A DNA stretch of 64,000 nucleotides from Bacillus xiapuensis (GTDB lineage: Bacteria; Bacillota; Bacilli; Bacillales; Domibacillaceae). The notes below the pieces were generated by a model. That model saw only the letters and a program-made list of their open reading frames with translations. It was not told where the DNA came from and searched no databases. The position numbers and the translations under genes were made by a program. Below, in pieces: positions 45,401 through 54,669 of this stretch. How positions within the stretch are numbered: the stretch's first letter is position 1; the number at the start of each line of letters is the position of its first letter. The DNA is taken from assembly GCF_002797355.1 (NCBI RefSeq), contig NZ_KZ454940.1:1-64000 (forward strand). Direction: 5' to 3'.

Positions 45401-46874
45401 TCTTTTAATATTGCCGATTCTGATTCCTCTTTTGACCGCCATTGTATTAATTTTCTTAAGCAAATGGATCACGGCGCAGCGAATCCTCTCTGCCGTATCG
45501 GCAGCGGGCACGTTCGCCGCGTGTATGATCCTATTGCGAACTGTGCAAGAAGACGGCATTCAAACATTAAATCTCAGCAGCTGGCAAGCGCCGTTTGGGA
45601 TTACGCTCGTATCCGATATGCTGTCTGTTCTGCTCGTTTCTACATCCACGCTGATTACGTTCTGTGTGATTCTTTATTCATTCCGCTCCATCGGCAAGCA
45701 GAGGGAACGCTTCTACTATTACCCGGCAATCCAATTTATGCTTGTCGGGGTAAACGGCGCTTTTACGACAGGTGATATTTTTAACTTGTTTGTCTTCTTT
45801 GAAGTAATGCTAATGGCGTCTTATTTATTAATCGTGATTGGCGGAACAAAAATCCAACTGAGCGAATCGATTAAATATATTTTAGTCAATGTCATTTCTT
45901 CCGCCATTTTTGTCATCACGGTTGCCTTCCTGTACTCGGTTGTCGGCACATTGAATATGGCGGATGTCTCAAGAAGAATTGCCGAAATCGGGCAGCCGCC
46001 GATCATCACAGTGATCGCCGTTCTGTTTTTGATTGTATTCGGCATAAAGGGGGCCATTTTTCCGCTTTACTTCTGGATGCCCGGCTCTTACCAGGCGCCT
46101 CCGGTACCGATCCTTGCATTATTCGGCTCCTTGCTGACCAAAGTCGGCGTGTACTCCATTTTGCGGACATACTCGCTGTTCTTTTATCACGATCAGCCCT
46201 TTACCCATGAGCTGCTTAACATGCTGGCGATTCTGACGATCATCGCTGGGGTGATTGGCGCCATCGCTTACTGGGATGTCAAAAAAATTATTATTTATAA
46301 CATTATTATTGCCGTCGGCGTCTTAGCGTTTGGCATTTCTCTAGCCACTGAGGAAGCCTACAAAGGAACGATCTTTTATTTAATTCATGACATGATCATC
46401 AAAGCCGCGCTATTCTTGCTGATTGGTGTTATGATCAAGATTACTGGCACAAGCAATTTACGGAATATGGGCGGATTAATCAAGAAATACCCGCTTCTTG
46501 GCTGGACGTTTCTCGTCGCGGCCTTCGCACTCGCCGGCATCCCGCCGCTCAGCGGATTTGTAGGCAAGTTTCTCATCGTACGAGCCGGCTTTGCCGAAGG
46601 TGCTTACATCGGATCGCTGGTTGTTCTGCTGTCAAGCCTGTTTGTTCTTTACTCAGTGATCAAAATCTTTATGAACGGCTTTTGGAAAGCGCCTGCTGAT
46701 TATCCGGGGGAAGAAAAGCAGCCAGTTCACTATTTATGGATGCCTGCAGCGATTCTCGTCGTCGTTTCCATTCTTTACGGGGTGGGTGCGGAAGGAATGT
46801 TTCCGCTTATTTCTCAAGCCACTGATGCCCTTATAGATCCGGCAATCTATATTGACGCAGTGTTAAAGGAGTAA
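45393..46874 (+). CDS. mrpD: Mrp antiporter subunit D
   Basis: 493 residues, NuoN/NuoL-like, about 14 membrane helices. The conserved glutamate is in [14 protein letters not shown] (about 137), lysines in [23 protein letters not shown] and [14 protein letters not shown]. Together with MrpA it should form the ion-translocating core. Confidence 0.96.
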   Translation: MTNLLILPILIPLLTAIVLIFLSKWITAQRILSAVSAAGTFAACMILLRTVQEDGIQTLNLSSWQAPFGITLVSDMLSVLLVSTSTLITFCVILYSFRSIGKQRERFYYYPAIQFMLVGVNGAFTTGDIFNLFVFFEVMLMASYLLIVIGGTKIQLSESIKYILVNVISSAIFVITVAFLYSVVGTLNMADVSRRIAEIGQPPIITVIAVLFLIVFGIKGAIFPLYFWMPGSYQAPPVPILALFGSLLTKVGVYSILRTYSLFFYHDQPFTHELLNMLAILTIIAGVIGAIAYWDVKKIIIYNIIIAVGVLAFGISLATEEAYKGTIFYLIHDMIIKAALFLLIGVMIKITGTSNLRNMGGLIKKYPLLGWTFLVAAFALAGIPPLSGFVGKFLIVRAGFAEGAYIGSLVVLLSSLFVLYSVIKIFMNGFWKAPADYPGEEKQPVHYLWMPAAILVVVSILYGVGAEGMFPLISQATDALIDPAIYIDAVLKE

Positions 46875-46880
46875 TGTCAT

Positions 46881-47363
46881 ATGGCTTTTCAAATTTTACT
46901 TAATTTCTTTTTAGCGTTTCTCTGGATGTTTCTGAAGGTGTCCTTTACAAGCTCGACTTTCATCATCGGATATCTCCTTGGCTTGATCTTGATCTATGGC
47001 ATGCGGCGATTTTTTTCCACTGAATTTTATATGAAACGGGTGTTAGCGGTCATTTATTTAATTCTTCTGTTTTTCAAAGAATTGCTCATGGCCAATATTG
47101 ATGTATTGAAGGTAATACTAAAGCCAAAGCTGGATATTCAGCCTGGAATCTTTGCTCTTCCTACTGAGCTGGAGTCCGATTGGGAAATCACATTGCTGGC
47201 CAATTTAATTACGCTAACGCCAGGTACGCTCGTGGTGGATATTTCAGATGATCATAAAACATTGTATATCCACGCGATCGACTTGCCGGATGTCCATGAG
47301 GCGATTGACGGCATAAAAAACTCGTTTGAGAAAGCCATTATGGAGGTGAGCCGCAATGCTTGA
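46881..47363 (+). CDS. mrpE: Mrp antiporter subunit E
   Basis: 160 residues; two N-terminal membrane helices and a soluble C-terminal domain with LANLITLTPGTLVVDIS, the subunit E signature. AAAGGAG precedes the ATG. Overlaps mrpF by 8 bp. Confidence 0.95.
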   Translation: MAFQILLNFFLAFLWMFLKVSFTSSTFIIGYLLGLILIYGMRRFFSTEFYMKRVLAVIYLILLFFKELLMANIDVLKVILKPKLDIQPGIFALPTELESDWEITLLANLITLTPGTLVVDISDDHKTLYIHAIDLPDVHEAIDGIKNSFEKAIMEVSRNA

Positions 47364-47640
47364 AGTCGTGATGAAAATATCGCTGGTTTGTTTTTCATTA
47401 GCTATGCTCGGTCTCATCTACCGGCTGATCAAGGGACCCACCACTCCGGATCGCGTGGTAGCGTTAGATGCCATTGGAATCAATCTCGTCGCCATTGTCG
47501 GCATATTATCAATGCTGTTAAAAACCCATGAGTTTTTGGATGTCATTCTATTAATCGGAATTCTAGCGTTCATCGGTACGATCTCTTTCGCTAAATTCCT
47601 TGAGAAAGGAGAGATTATTGAAAATGAACGCCGTCATTGA
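47356..47640 (+). CDS. mrpF: Mrp antiporter subunit F
   Basis: 94 residues, three membrane helices, with GPTTPDRVVALDAIGINLVA near residue 24, the subunit F signature. GGAGGTGA lies 6 nt before the ATG. Overlaps mrpG by 17 bp. Confidence 0.95.
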   Translation: MLEVVMKISLVCFSLAMLGLIYRLIKGPTTPDRVVALDAIGINLVAIVGILSMLLKTHEFLDVILLIGILAFIGTISFAKFLEKGEIIENERRH

Positions 47641-47962
47641 TGCAGCGATCATTCTCTTCTTGATTTTAGGTGCGTTTTTATGCTTAGTAGCGGCTTTTGG
47701 GGTTATTAGGCTGCCAGACATCTATACAAGGAACCATGCGGCCTCCAAAGCGGCCACCCTCGGCGTTATGTTTACGCTGATGGCTGTCTTTCTTTACTTT
47801 TACTTAATTGAAGGGCATTTTAATTCCCGAGTGCTGCTCGGAATTATCTTCGTCTTTATTACGGCGCCGGTATCCGGACATCTAATCAGTCGTGCTGCCT
47901 ATAATTCCGGAGTCAAACTGTCTGAAAACAGCATCCGCGACGATTTAAAAGATAAGAAATAA
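47624..47962 (+). CDS. mrpG: Mrp antiporter subunit G
   Basis: 112 residues, three membrane helices, with FGVIRLPDIYTRNHAASKAATLG near residue 25, diagnostic of subunit G. ATG 47624 is chosen because the homologues begin at this point and GGAGAG lies upstream; a longer frame would start inside mrpF. Last gene of the operon. Confidence 0.95.
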   Translation: MNAVIDAAIILFLILGAFLCLVAAFGVIRLPDIYTRNHAASKAATLGVMFTLMAVFLYFYLIEGHFNSRVLLGIIFVFITAPVSGHLISRAAYNSGVKLSENSIRDDLKDKK

Positions 47963-47972
47963 AAGGTCAAAC

Positions 47973-48010
47973 AAAAACTGCATCTCCAGCCATTGGAGAT
48001 GCAGTTTTTT
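47973..48010 (+). terminator. Terminator of the mrp operon
   Basis: AAAACTGCATCTCCA and TGGAGATGCAGTTTT pair around GCCAT, then TT. The 48011-48267 stretch holds only a GC-rich inverted repeat (AGCGCAGCC/GGCTGCGCT near 48090-48118). Confidence 0.9.
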
Positions 48011-48267
48011 GGATTAACCGGACTGCTGCAGAACATTTAAAAGCTTATGCCCATCACTTGAAGCGCGGGGATCCTTCAAACACCAGCGCAGCCGTCCGTT
48101 ACCTTACCAGGCTGCGCTCTCAGCCCGTGCCGCTGATGTGAGATTCGCATGGAATGGCCGATTGGACGCTTGCTGTTCACACCGCAGATTTTATGGCTTA
48201 TTTTTGATGGCATTCGAAAGAAAACTGGAAAGATAGTTAAATGGACCATGCGAAATAACTGAAAGCC

Positions 48268-48297
48268 AAAAAAAGAACCCGGTACACTACCGGGCTC
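48268..48297 (-). terminator. Terminator downstream of the DUF2188 gene
   Basis: On the minus strand GAGCCCGGTA-GTG-TACCGGGTTC is followed by T7. Confidence 0.85.
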
Positions 48298-48419
48298 CTA
48301 TTAACTAGGCGGCCTAATGAAATCTCTGTGTCCAGCTTTGGTTTGTTTTTTTGAGCTGAGATCATCCTTTCCGGACAAACTGCTTTCGCGTGCCCGAGAA
48401 AAATTCCAGCTGCTGTTCT

Positions 48420-48803
48420 TTAATGATCATAGAGGGTTTCTGCTTCACTGCCATCCGCCCGGTGAATCACAAGAATGCCCTCATGCTTCTTCGCATACTG
48501 TTTGGCAAGAGCTGTCAGCTCTTCCTTCGCATCCGCTTTTGCCAGCGGCTTGTGCCCGTCTTCCTTCATCAGGCGCCAGCCTCTGCCTTCATCGTCAGGC
48601 TGCACATGATACACCGGGCGGCCGCCATCGCTTCCATGCCCTTTTCCGACCGCACTGCGAGCCCGATCAATCGCAATAGCAATCGACCGGCCCTCGTCAT
48701 ATCCTTCATCAAGCAGGGCATTGGCAATTTCAATCGCTTTATTCCTCACCTTTAAAGGCAAATTCTTCATCGAATCAGGATAATCCTTTTGGTTCCAAGG
48801 CAT
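48420..48803 (-). CDS. DUF2188-containing protein
   Basis: 127 residues from ATG 48803, which has AGGAGGAG 6 nt upstream. The first half (MPWNQKDYPDSMKNLPLKVR, NKAIEIANALLDEGYDEGRS) resembles the short helical domain common in small Bacillus proteins and cation-related ChaB-like proteins. The second half, from YHVQPDDEGRGWRLMKEDG to ILVIHRADGS, is a DUF2188 repeat-type fold, found alone in many bacteria. Function unknown; soluble. Confidence 0.8.
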   Translation of the reverse strand: MPWNQKDYPDSMKNLPLKVRNKAIEIANALLDEGYDEGRSIAIAIDRARSAVGKGHGSDGGRPVYHVQPDDEGRGWRLMKEDGHKPLAKADAKEELTALAKQYAKKHEGILVIHRADGSEAETLYDH

Positions 48804-48861
48804 CGGCCTCTCCTCCTGTCGCTGTCTATGCCTTCTTTTCCCCGATTGTTTAGACAACAAA

Positions 48862-49248
48862 CTAGCTTTTCTTCGGAAGGACCGCCATCGTGCAGCGTGA
48901 AAGGCAAATGAGCTGCTCCTGTTCGTCTTGAATACGAATGTCCCATACCATAGTGGAGCGGCCGCGATGAACGACTTTTGCGATCGCTGTCACCGTTCCT
49001 TCCCTTTTGGCTTTCACATGATTCGCATTGATTTCAAGTCCGAAGCATATCTCTTTTTCCTGATCAATCAAATGAGCGGTCCCCACGCTGGCTGCAGTTT
49101 CGGCTAAAGCAACAGAAGCTCCGCCATGGAGAAAACCAAACGGCTGCCGCGTTCGGTCATCAACAGGCATCGTCATCACAACTTGGCCCTCCCCGATTTC
49201 CTTATACTCCATGCCTAGAGCGGATATCAGCGTCTTGTTCTGTTCCAT
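48862..49248 (-). CDS. menI: Hotdog-fold acyl-CoA thioesterase (YuxO/MenI)
   Basis: 128 residues. The catalytic signature of the PaaI/MenI hotdog group is FGFLHGGASVALAETAAS, with the conserved glutamate. The B. subtilis homologue YuxO is assigned as 1,4-dihydroxy-2-naphthoyl-CoA hydrolase of menaquinone synthesis and likewise lies after the mrp genes. AAGGAGC before the ATG at 49248 sets the start. comA, the next gene in B. subtilis, is not found. Confidence 0.85.
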   Translation of the reverse strand: MEQNKTLISALGMEYKEIGEGQVVMTMPVDDRTRQPFGFLHGGASVALAETAASVGTAHLIDQEKEICFGLEINANHVKAKREGTVTAIAKVVHRGRSTMVWDIRIQDEQEQLICLSRCTMAVLPKKS

Positions 49249-49532
49249 CTGTAAGCTCCTTCCTCGCGAGTATACTTCCCTTTCACTCAAGCTTTGTTTC
49301 TATGTATTAAGTTAAACTTAGCAGAACTTCAACATTATATGCAATGATGAATAATGTATGCATCCTTTATTCCTCATATGAAAGATAAAGTGAGGAACAA
49401 AGAATTTTAAGTGGAAGAGGACAGCACCTAAATGCTCGATTTGCTCGTTCCTGCACGAAGCAGGTGAATACAATCCGCGCTGAAAGGACCGATTAAAAAA
49501 AGAAATAAATAGAATTCTGAATTTTTTCAAAA

Positions 49533-49548
49533 TGGAACATTTCTTGCA
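49533..49548 (+). promoter_or_regulatory. Candidate sigma-54 promoter of the nhaC-type gene
   Basis: TGGAAC-ATTTC-TTGCA matches the -24/-12 pattern with exact GG-N10-GC spacing, differing from TGGCAC at one base. It lies 42 nt before the ATG. No other promoter stands out in the 49249-49589 gap, whose left part carries a weak copy of a dispersed repeat. Confidence 0.55.
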
Positions 49549-49589
49549 TATTACTCTTACAACACCCACTAAAGAAAGAAGGCTGACAG

Positions 49590-51062
49590 ATGAAAAAAAA
49601 GAAAACACCCTCTTTAGCCATCGCTTTGATTCCAATCCTGGCGATGATCACATTGTTATTTATCGGTATTTTTGTATTTGAAGCAGATCCTCATATTCCC
49701 CTTCTGTTCAGCGCCATCATTGCTGCCTTTATAGCGATGTATTTGGGGCACACATGGCTGGAAATTGAAAAAGGAATCATCCGCGCCGTGTCGCTATCCT
49801 TGCAGGCGCTGCTGATTTTACTCGTCATTGGAACTATCATGGCCACTTGGCTGGCTGGCGGGATTGTGCCAACGATGATCTATTATGGGCTTGATCTTTT
49901 ATCCGCCGCTTATTTTCTTCCGGCAGCGGCCGTTATTTGCAGCATTGTTGCCATTGCTTCAGGCAATGCCTGGACGGCTGCTGGAACAATCGGCATCGCG
50001 ATCATGGGAATTGGCACGGGTCTCGGCATCGATCCCGCAATGGTGGCGGGAGCTGTCATTTCCGGATGCTATTTCGGTGATAAAATCTCTCCCTTATCCG
50101 AGACTACCAATATGGCTCCTGGCATTACAGGCGTCGATTTGTTCGATCATATTAAACATATGCTTTACACGACGATCCCCGCATTGCTTATTTCCGTGAT
50201 CCTGTATTTCTTTATCGGCCTGTCTTTGAAAGAAAAAGCGGCCGGCCTAGAAGAAATTGCAGCTTTGCAGCGAAATTTAAGCGAAATTTTTATCATTAGC
50301 CCTTGGCTCCTGCTTGTTCCGGCTGTTGTTCTTCTATTGATTATTGCGAAGATTCCGGCACTTCCCGGGCTGGTTATCGGCTCTATTACAGGGGCATTTG
50401 TCGCTGTGCTGATTCAAGGGACGAGCATCGGCGAGGTTCTCGGCGTAATGGTTAACGGGTTTCAGCTGGAAACCGGCCACGAAATGCTGGACAGCTTATT
50501 AAATAACGGCGGTACCGAAGCTATGATGTACACCATTTCATTGGTGATGATTGCGATGAGCTTTGGAGGCATTCTGGAAGTGAGCGGCATACTAGAGACG
50601 CTCGTCCATCACTTATTAAAGCTCGCCAAATCCACGGGCAGCTTAATCGCAACAACAGCGGCCACTTGCATTACAGCAAATATTGTTGCTTGCGATCAAT
50701 ATTTATCCATTCTTCTCCCCGGCCGCATGTATATTAGCGCTTACCGCAAGCGAAAGCTTCATCCGAAAAATTTATCGCGCACACTGGAAGATGCCGGCAC
50801 GATGACCTCTCCCCTCGTTCCTTGGAACACATGCGGAGCCTTCATGACGGCGACACTTGGCGTTTCGACCTTTCAATATGCACCGTATGCGTTTCTATGC
50901 CTGATCAGTCCATTGATCGCTCTCCTTTATGGATTCACCGGCTTTAACATTACTAGACTTTCGGATGAAGAGATGGCAGCAATGGAAGCCGAAGAGCGGA
51001 AAAACGGCACTTCTCAAGTCGCTCATGAAGAAAAGCTGCCGCGTACCTTTGACGCTCTGTAA
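49590..51062 (+). CDS. nhaC: NhaC-family Na+/H+ antiporter
   Basis: 490 residues with about 12 membrane helices. NhaC motifs are ASGNAWTAAGTIGIA, GAVISGCYFGDKISPLSETTN and NIVACDQYLSILLPGRMY. Related MleN-type proteins exchange malate/H+ for Na+/lactate, so the true substrate could be more than Na+. AGAAGG precedes the ATG. Not in this position in B. subtilis. Confidence 0.9.
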   Translation: MKKKKTPSLAIALIPILAMITLLFIGIFVFEADPHIPLLFSAIIAAFIAMYLGHTWLEIEKGIIRAVSLSLQALLILLVIGTIMATWLAGGIVPTMIYYGLDLLSAAYFLPAAAVICSIVAIASGNAWTAAGTIGIAIMGIGTGLGIDPAMVAGAVISGCYFGDKISPLSETTNMAPGITGVDLFDHIKHMLYTTIPALLISVILYFFIGLSLKEKAAGLEEIAALQRNLSEIFIISPWLLLVPAVVLLLIIAKIPALPGLVIGSITGAFVAVLIQGTSIGEVLGVMVNGFQLETGHEMLDSLLNNGGTEAMMYTISLVMIAMSFGGILEVSGILETLVHHLLKLAKSTGSLIATTAATCITANIVACDQYLSILLPGRMYISAYRKRKLHPKNLSRTLEDAGTMTSPLVPWNTCGAFMTATLGVSTFQYAPYAFLCLISPLIALLYGFTGFNITRLSDEEMAAMEAEERKNGTSQVAHEEKLPRTFDAL

Positions 51063-51113
51063 AGCCCAATGCGCATGCATCTCATTTTTCCTAAAAAAAG
51101 AAAACAAAGCGAA

Positions 51114-51155
51114 GCCCCCAATTCGTTCATCGACTATTGGGGGCCGTTTGCTTTC
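51114..51155. terminator. Terminator between nhaC and the small Tyr/Pro protein
   Basis: GCCCCCAAT and ATTGGGGGC pair around a 13-nt loop; on the plus strand CGTTTGCTTTCT follows. Confidence 0.65.
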
Positions 51156-51317
51156 TCAAAAATAGCCAAATGGCGGGCGGAACGGCGGATAATACGGATA
51201 TGGCGGGTATGGCGGATACGGCGGACGAAGAAGAGCTCCTCCGAGAAAACCGCCTAACAGCCCTCCTACAAAAGGAGCGCCAAAAAAAGGGAGAAATCGA
51301 CTGTCGCGATAATACAT
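51156..51317 (-). CDS. Small Gly/Pro/Tyr-rich protein
   Basis: A 53-residue protein with an excellent ribosome site (AAGGAGGT, 8 nt before the ATG at 51317). The first half, MYYRDSRFLPFFGAPFVGGL then LGGFLGGALL, is a hydrophobic glycine-zipper-like segment. The second half is built of PPYPPYPPYPYYPP and ends PPFGYF. Such short proteins occur in spore-forming Bacillaceae, some of them spore- or envelope-associated; this role is inference. Confidence 0.75.
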   Translation of the reverse strand: MYYRDSRFLPFFGAPFVGGLLGGFLGGALLRPPYPPYPPYPYYPPFRPPFGYF

Positions 51318-51400
51318 GTGTACTGACCTCCTTCTTTTCTTGCTTACTATGTTGTATGCAGCAAACGGGCTTTTGGCATGGGCGCCAAGTTTTCAGCAAT

Positions 51401-51442
51401 AAAAAAACCTTTAAAGCTTTCGTCCAAAGCTTTAAAGGTTTT
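51401..51442 (-). terminator. Terminator of yuiF
   Basis: On the minus strand AACCTTTAAAGCTTT-GGACG-AAAGCTTTAAAGGTT is followed by T5, within 12 bp of the yuiF stop. Confidence 0.88.
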
Positions 51443-51453
51443 CCTTCTTTTCC

Positions 51454-52773
51454 TTACAGCATAATTGCTGCCAGCCAGCCAATGAGAATGACCGGGATGT
51501 TGAAATGCAAGAAAGTCGGCACACATGAGTCCCAAATATGATTATGCTGTCCGTCAACATTTAAACCGGATGTCGGTCCAAGCGTGCTGTCGGAAGCCGG
51601 CGATCCCGCATCTCCAAGCGCTCCGGCCGTTCCAACAAGAACGATCGTTGCCATTGGGCTAAAGCCGAGCTCTAATGCAAGCGGAACATAGATCGTTGCG
51701 ATAATTGGAATGGTTGAAAAGGAAGAACCGATGCCCAATGTAACGAGCAATCCAACAATCAGCATCAGCAAAGCACCCAGCACTTGGTTGCCGCCGATTG
51801 CGCTGGCCGCCTGCTTCACCAGCTGTTCAACGTCCCCTGTTTCGCTCATCACTTTGGCAAAACCGGACGCGGCAATCATCACAAAGCCGATAAAGGCCAT
51901 CATCCGCATGCCATCTGTAAGCAGCCGATCCGCCTCATTCCAGCTGATCGACTTGGACGCATAGAGAACGACGATACCGGCCAGTGCGCCAAACACCATC
52001 GATTCAGTCCATATTTGTGCAGCAAGCGCCGCGATAATTGCCACGACCGACCAAATAATTCCTTTCACAGAGTACCCTTTATTTCCTTCTAAAGTAACCG
52101 GCACGATCGGTTTATTGTAAGTTCGCGGTTTTCGGTAAGAAAAGAACACGGCGATGAGCAATCCGACAACCATGCCGCTCGCTGGAAACAGCATGGCTGT
52201 CGGAATTTGGTGCATTTCCACTTTCAAGCCGCTCGCCGTAATATTCGAGGCGATAATTTCATGAAAAATTTGCCCGAAACCCACTGGAAGCAGCATATAC
52301 GGCGTGACTAATCCAAAGGTAAGAACCGTTGCCACCAAACGCCGATCCACCTGCAGTTCATTTAGAATTTTTAGCAGCGGCGGAATCAAAAGCGGAATGA
52401 AAGCAATGTGAATCGGAATCAAGTTTTGCGAGAAACAAGCCATAAGTAAAATAAAAAAGATAATCAGTGCCCGTGACAGCTTTTTAGCCCGCGTATCCCC
52501 TTGTTTACCGACATACTTCAACACAAATTCCACTAGCGCATTCGGAAGCCCTGTGCTGGAAATGGCGACCGCAAAGCCGCCAAGCATGGCATAGCTTAAC
52601 GCCACATTAGCACCGCCGCCCACTCCTTCCGTAAACGCTTCAATCGTTCCATCTATTCCTAAACCGCCAATGGCTCCCCCGATCAGTGCACCCGTAATTA
52701 ATGAAAAAACAACATTGACACGTAATAAACTGAGGAGAAGCATGACGATGACAGCTACTACAACAGCATTCAT
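51454..52773 (-). CDS. yuiF: YuiF-like Na+/H+ antiporter family protein
   Basis: 439 residues with about 12 membrane helices, ion-transporter superfamily. Conserved regions are ALSYAMLGGFAVAISSTGLP, FSQNLIPIHIAFIPLLIPPL and GTAGALGDAGSPASDSTLGPTSG. Possibly a Na+/H+ antiporter or an organic-anion carrier; transport substrate not shown by sequence. Lies beside pepA (yuiE) in the B. subtilis order. Confidence 0.87.
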   Translation of the reverse strand: MNAVVVAVIVMLLLSLLRVNVVFSLITGALIGGAIGGLGIDGTIEAFTEGVGGGANVALSYAMLGGFAVAISSTGLPNALVEFVLKYVGKQGDTRAKKLSRALIIFFILLMACFSQNLIPIHIAFIPLLIPPLLKILNELQVDRRLVATVLTFGLVTPYMLLPVGFGQIFHEIIASNITASGLKVEMHQIPTAMLFPASGMVVGLLIAVFFSYRKPRTYNKPIVPVTLEGNKGYSVKGIIWSVVAIIAALAAQIWTESMVFGALAGIVVLYASKSISWNEADRLLTDGMRMMAFIGFVMIAASGFAKVMSETGDVEQLVKQAASAIGGNQVLGALLMLIVGLLVTLGIGSSFSTIPIIATIYVPLALELGFSPMATIVLVGTAGALGDAGSPASDSTLGPTSGLNVDGQHNHIWDSCVPTFLHFNIPVILIGWLAAIML

Positions 52774-52951
52774 CTGAAATGCCCCTTTCGCTTTAGTTTG
52801 CTAAATTGGTAGAGAACTAAAATAAAAATAGCAAACCTTTGCCGTCCTTGTCAATGGTTTTTTTATCCATGTATTTTGGATGCTTATTCGTCGAAATTGG
52901 ACTCTTTCATGGCTACCGCCCGTATTTCGTGCTGCTCCGCCCGAAAACTGA

Positions 52952-52981
52952 CAAAGTCCGTCCGAAAACGAACGAACTTTG
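52952..52981. repeat. Inverted repeat between yuiF and pepA
   Basis: CAAAGTCCGTCCG-AAAA-CGAACGAACTTTG is an imperfect stem. No T-run follows, so a terminator role for pepA is uncertain. The 52774-53077 gap shows nothing else. Confidence 0.4.
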
Positions 52982-53077
52982 CCCATATTCATTGAATTTC
53001 CGACAGTAAATTATTGTAAATCTCTTTTTTCTTCTGCGGTCATTTTGAACGGCAGCTTCTGCTTTCTTAAGAGTTTA

Positions 53078-54571
53078 TTATTCATTTCTGCTGAGTACAA
53101 ATGTGGCCAGTGTGCGCACCATCGCACCTGTCGCTCCGGCAGGACCAAGCGCGCCAGCTTGATTTGTATCAGCCGTTCCGGCAATGTCAAGATGAACCCA
53201 AGGCGTTCCTTCAGCAAATTCGCCAATGAACCCTCCGCCCATAATGGCATGGCCCTCGCGTCCGGGTGAATTATTCAAATCCGCAATCGCACTGCTGCGG
53301 ATTCGCTGTTTATCTTTTTCGGTTAACGGCAAACGCCAAATAAATTCTCCTGCTTCAAACGACGCTTCCAATACTTCTTCAAACAGCTCTTCATTATTAG
53401 TAAGCGCGCCTGTTTTATCCGTGCCAAGCGCCACGATCACACCGCCTGTCAATGTGGCTACATCAATCAAACAGCTGGCGCCGTGATGCTTGGCATATGT
53501 GACTGCATCTGCCAGCACGAGCCGCCCTTCGGCATCCGTATTGAGCACCTCAATCGTTTTTCCGCTCATAGACGTGATGACATCATCCGGCTTAAAGGCG
53601 TGACCGCTTATCATGTTGTCAGTCGCTGGAATTACAGCGACAACATTCTGATCCGGCTTTAATTCGCCGATGATTTCCATGGCGCCCAAAACCGCTGCTG
53701 CTCCGCCCATATCCGTCTTCATGCCGACAATCCCGCTTTTCGTCTTAAGCGAATATCCGCCGGTATCAAAAGTGATGCCCTTACCGACCAGCCCGATAAC
53801 ATTCGTCCATTCCTCTTTTGGCTGATATTTCAGCGTGATCATTTTCGGCGGCTGAGCCGAGCCTTGATTCACGGCTAACAGCGCCCCCATGCCGAGCTTT
53901 TCCATCTCTTCTTTCTCAAGAATTTCCACTTCAAACCCATACTTCTCGGCCAGCAGCTCCGCATAAGCCGCAAGGTCTGCAGCGGTCAGCATATTCCCTG
54001 GCGTATTGACAAGCGTGCGGGCGGAATTAGTTCCTTGTCCCATCACATAGCCTACTTGCAAAGCAGCCGCCGTTTCCTTTGCATCCGCCTCCGTATATAC
54101 CGTTATCTGTTCTATCTGCTTTTCCGGCTCATTGGATGCTTGCTTGTACCCTTTAAATTCATACGTAGCAAGTGCAAAGGCCTCACTGAAGGCATGAGCG
54201 GCAGTCTCTGCCGGCAGCTGTTCGCAGACAAAGCTGTCAAGCGCCACCGCGAGAGAAGTAAGCCCCAGCTTCCGGCTGCGCTTAAACGCATACCCCAGAG
54301 CTTCCTTCAATTCATGAACATCAGCCTGCTTCTCCTTTCCGAGTCCGACAAACAGCAGCCGTTTTGCCGGGACGTTCCCGAAGGAAGGAACTAGAGCTAC
54401 GTCATTTCTTTTAGCGGAAAGATCGCCTTCTTTCACCAGCTCCGTTAACTGGCCGTCAAATGCCTGATCCAGCTCTTCCAGTCTTTCAAATTTAAGCGGG
54501 CGGTCATACAGACCAATGATCAGACAGGATTCCTCTTGCTGGATAAATGATTGATTACTCACCTTGAACAT
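53078..54571 (-). CDS. pepA: Leucyl aminopeptidase (M17 family)
   Basis: A cytoplasmic two-metal exopeptidase of 497 residues that removes N-terminal residues from peptides. The family hallmark [13 protein letters not shown] is present, as are [21 protein letters not shown] (metal and lysine) and [15 protein letters not shown]. The ATG at 54571 is chosen because GGAGGAGGTGG lies just upstream; a longer frame starts 51 nt earlier without a site. Equivalent to yuiE of B. subtilis. Confidence 0.95.
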   Translation of the reverse strand: MFKVSNQSFIQQEESCLIIGLYDRPLKFERLEELDQAFDGQLTELVKEGDLSAKRNDVALVPSFGNVPAKRLLFVGLGKEKQADVHELKEALGYAFKRSRKLGLTSLAVALDSFVCEQLPAETAAHAFSEAFALATYEFKGYKQASNEPEKQIEQITVYTEADAKETAAALQVGYVMGQGTNSARTLVNTPGNMLTAADLAAYAELLAEKYGFEVEILEKEEMEKLGMGALLAVNQGSAQPPKMITLKYQPKEEWTNVIGLVGKGITFDTGGYSLKTKSGIVGMKTDMGGAAAVLGAMEIIGELKPDQNVVAVIPATDNMISGHAFKPDDVITSMSGKTIEVLNTDAEGRLVLADAVTYAKHHGASCLIDVATLTGGVIVALGTDKTGALTNNEELFEEVLEASFEAGEFIWRLPLTEKDKQRIRSSAIADLNNSPGREGHAIMGGGFIGEFAEGTPWVHLDIAGTADTNQAGALGPAGATGAMVRTLATFVLSRNE

Positions 54572-54669
54572 ATTTCCACCTCCTCCCTCATTATACAAAA
54601 AGGAATTTCGCCTTTCGAACAAAATCCATGCTACAATGAAGAAAATCTGCAGGAAAGAGGAGAAGCTGT

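Noticed and set aside
48088-48120. AGCGCAGCC/GGCTGCGCT stem as a terminator
   Set aside because: No T-run on either side and no gene end nearby.
49318-49635. Open frame of 105 codons antisense to the start of the nhaC-type gene
   Set aside because: Overlaps a promoter region and the start of a clear gene; no ribosome site or family resemblance.
52952-52981. Inverted repeat after pepA as a terminator
   Set aside because: The stem is imperfect and lacks a T-run; listed only as a repeat.
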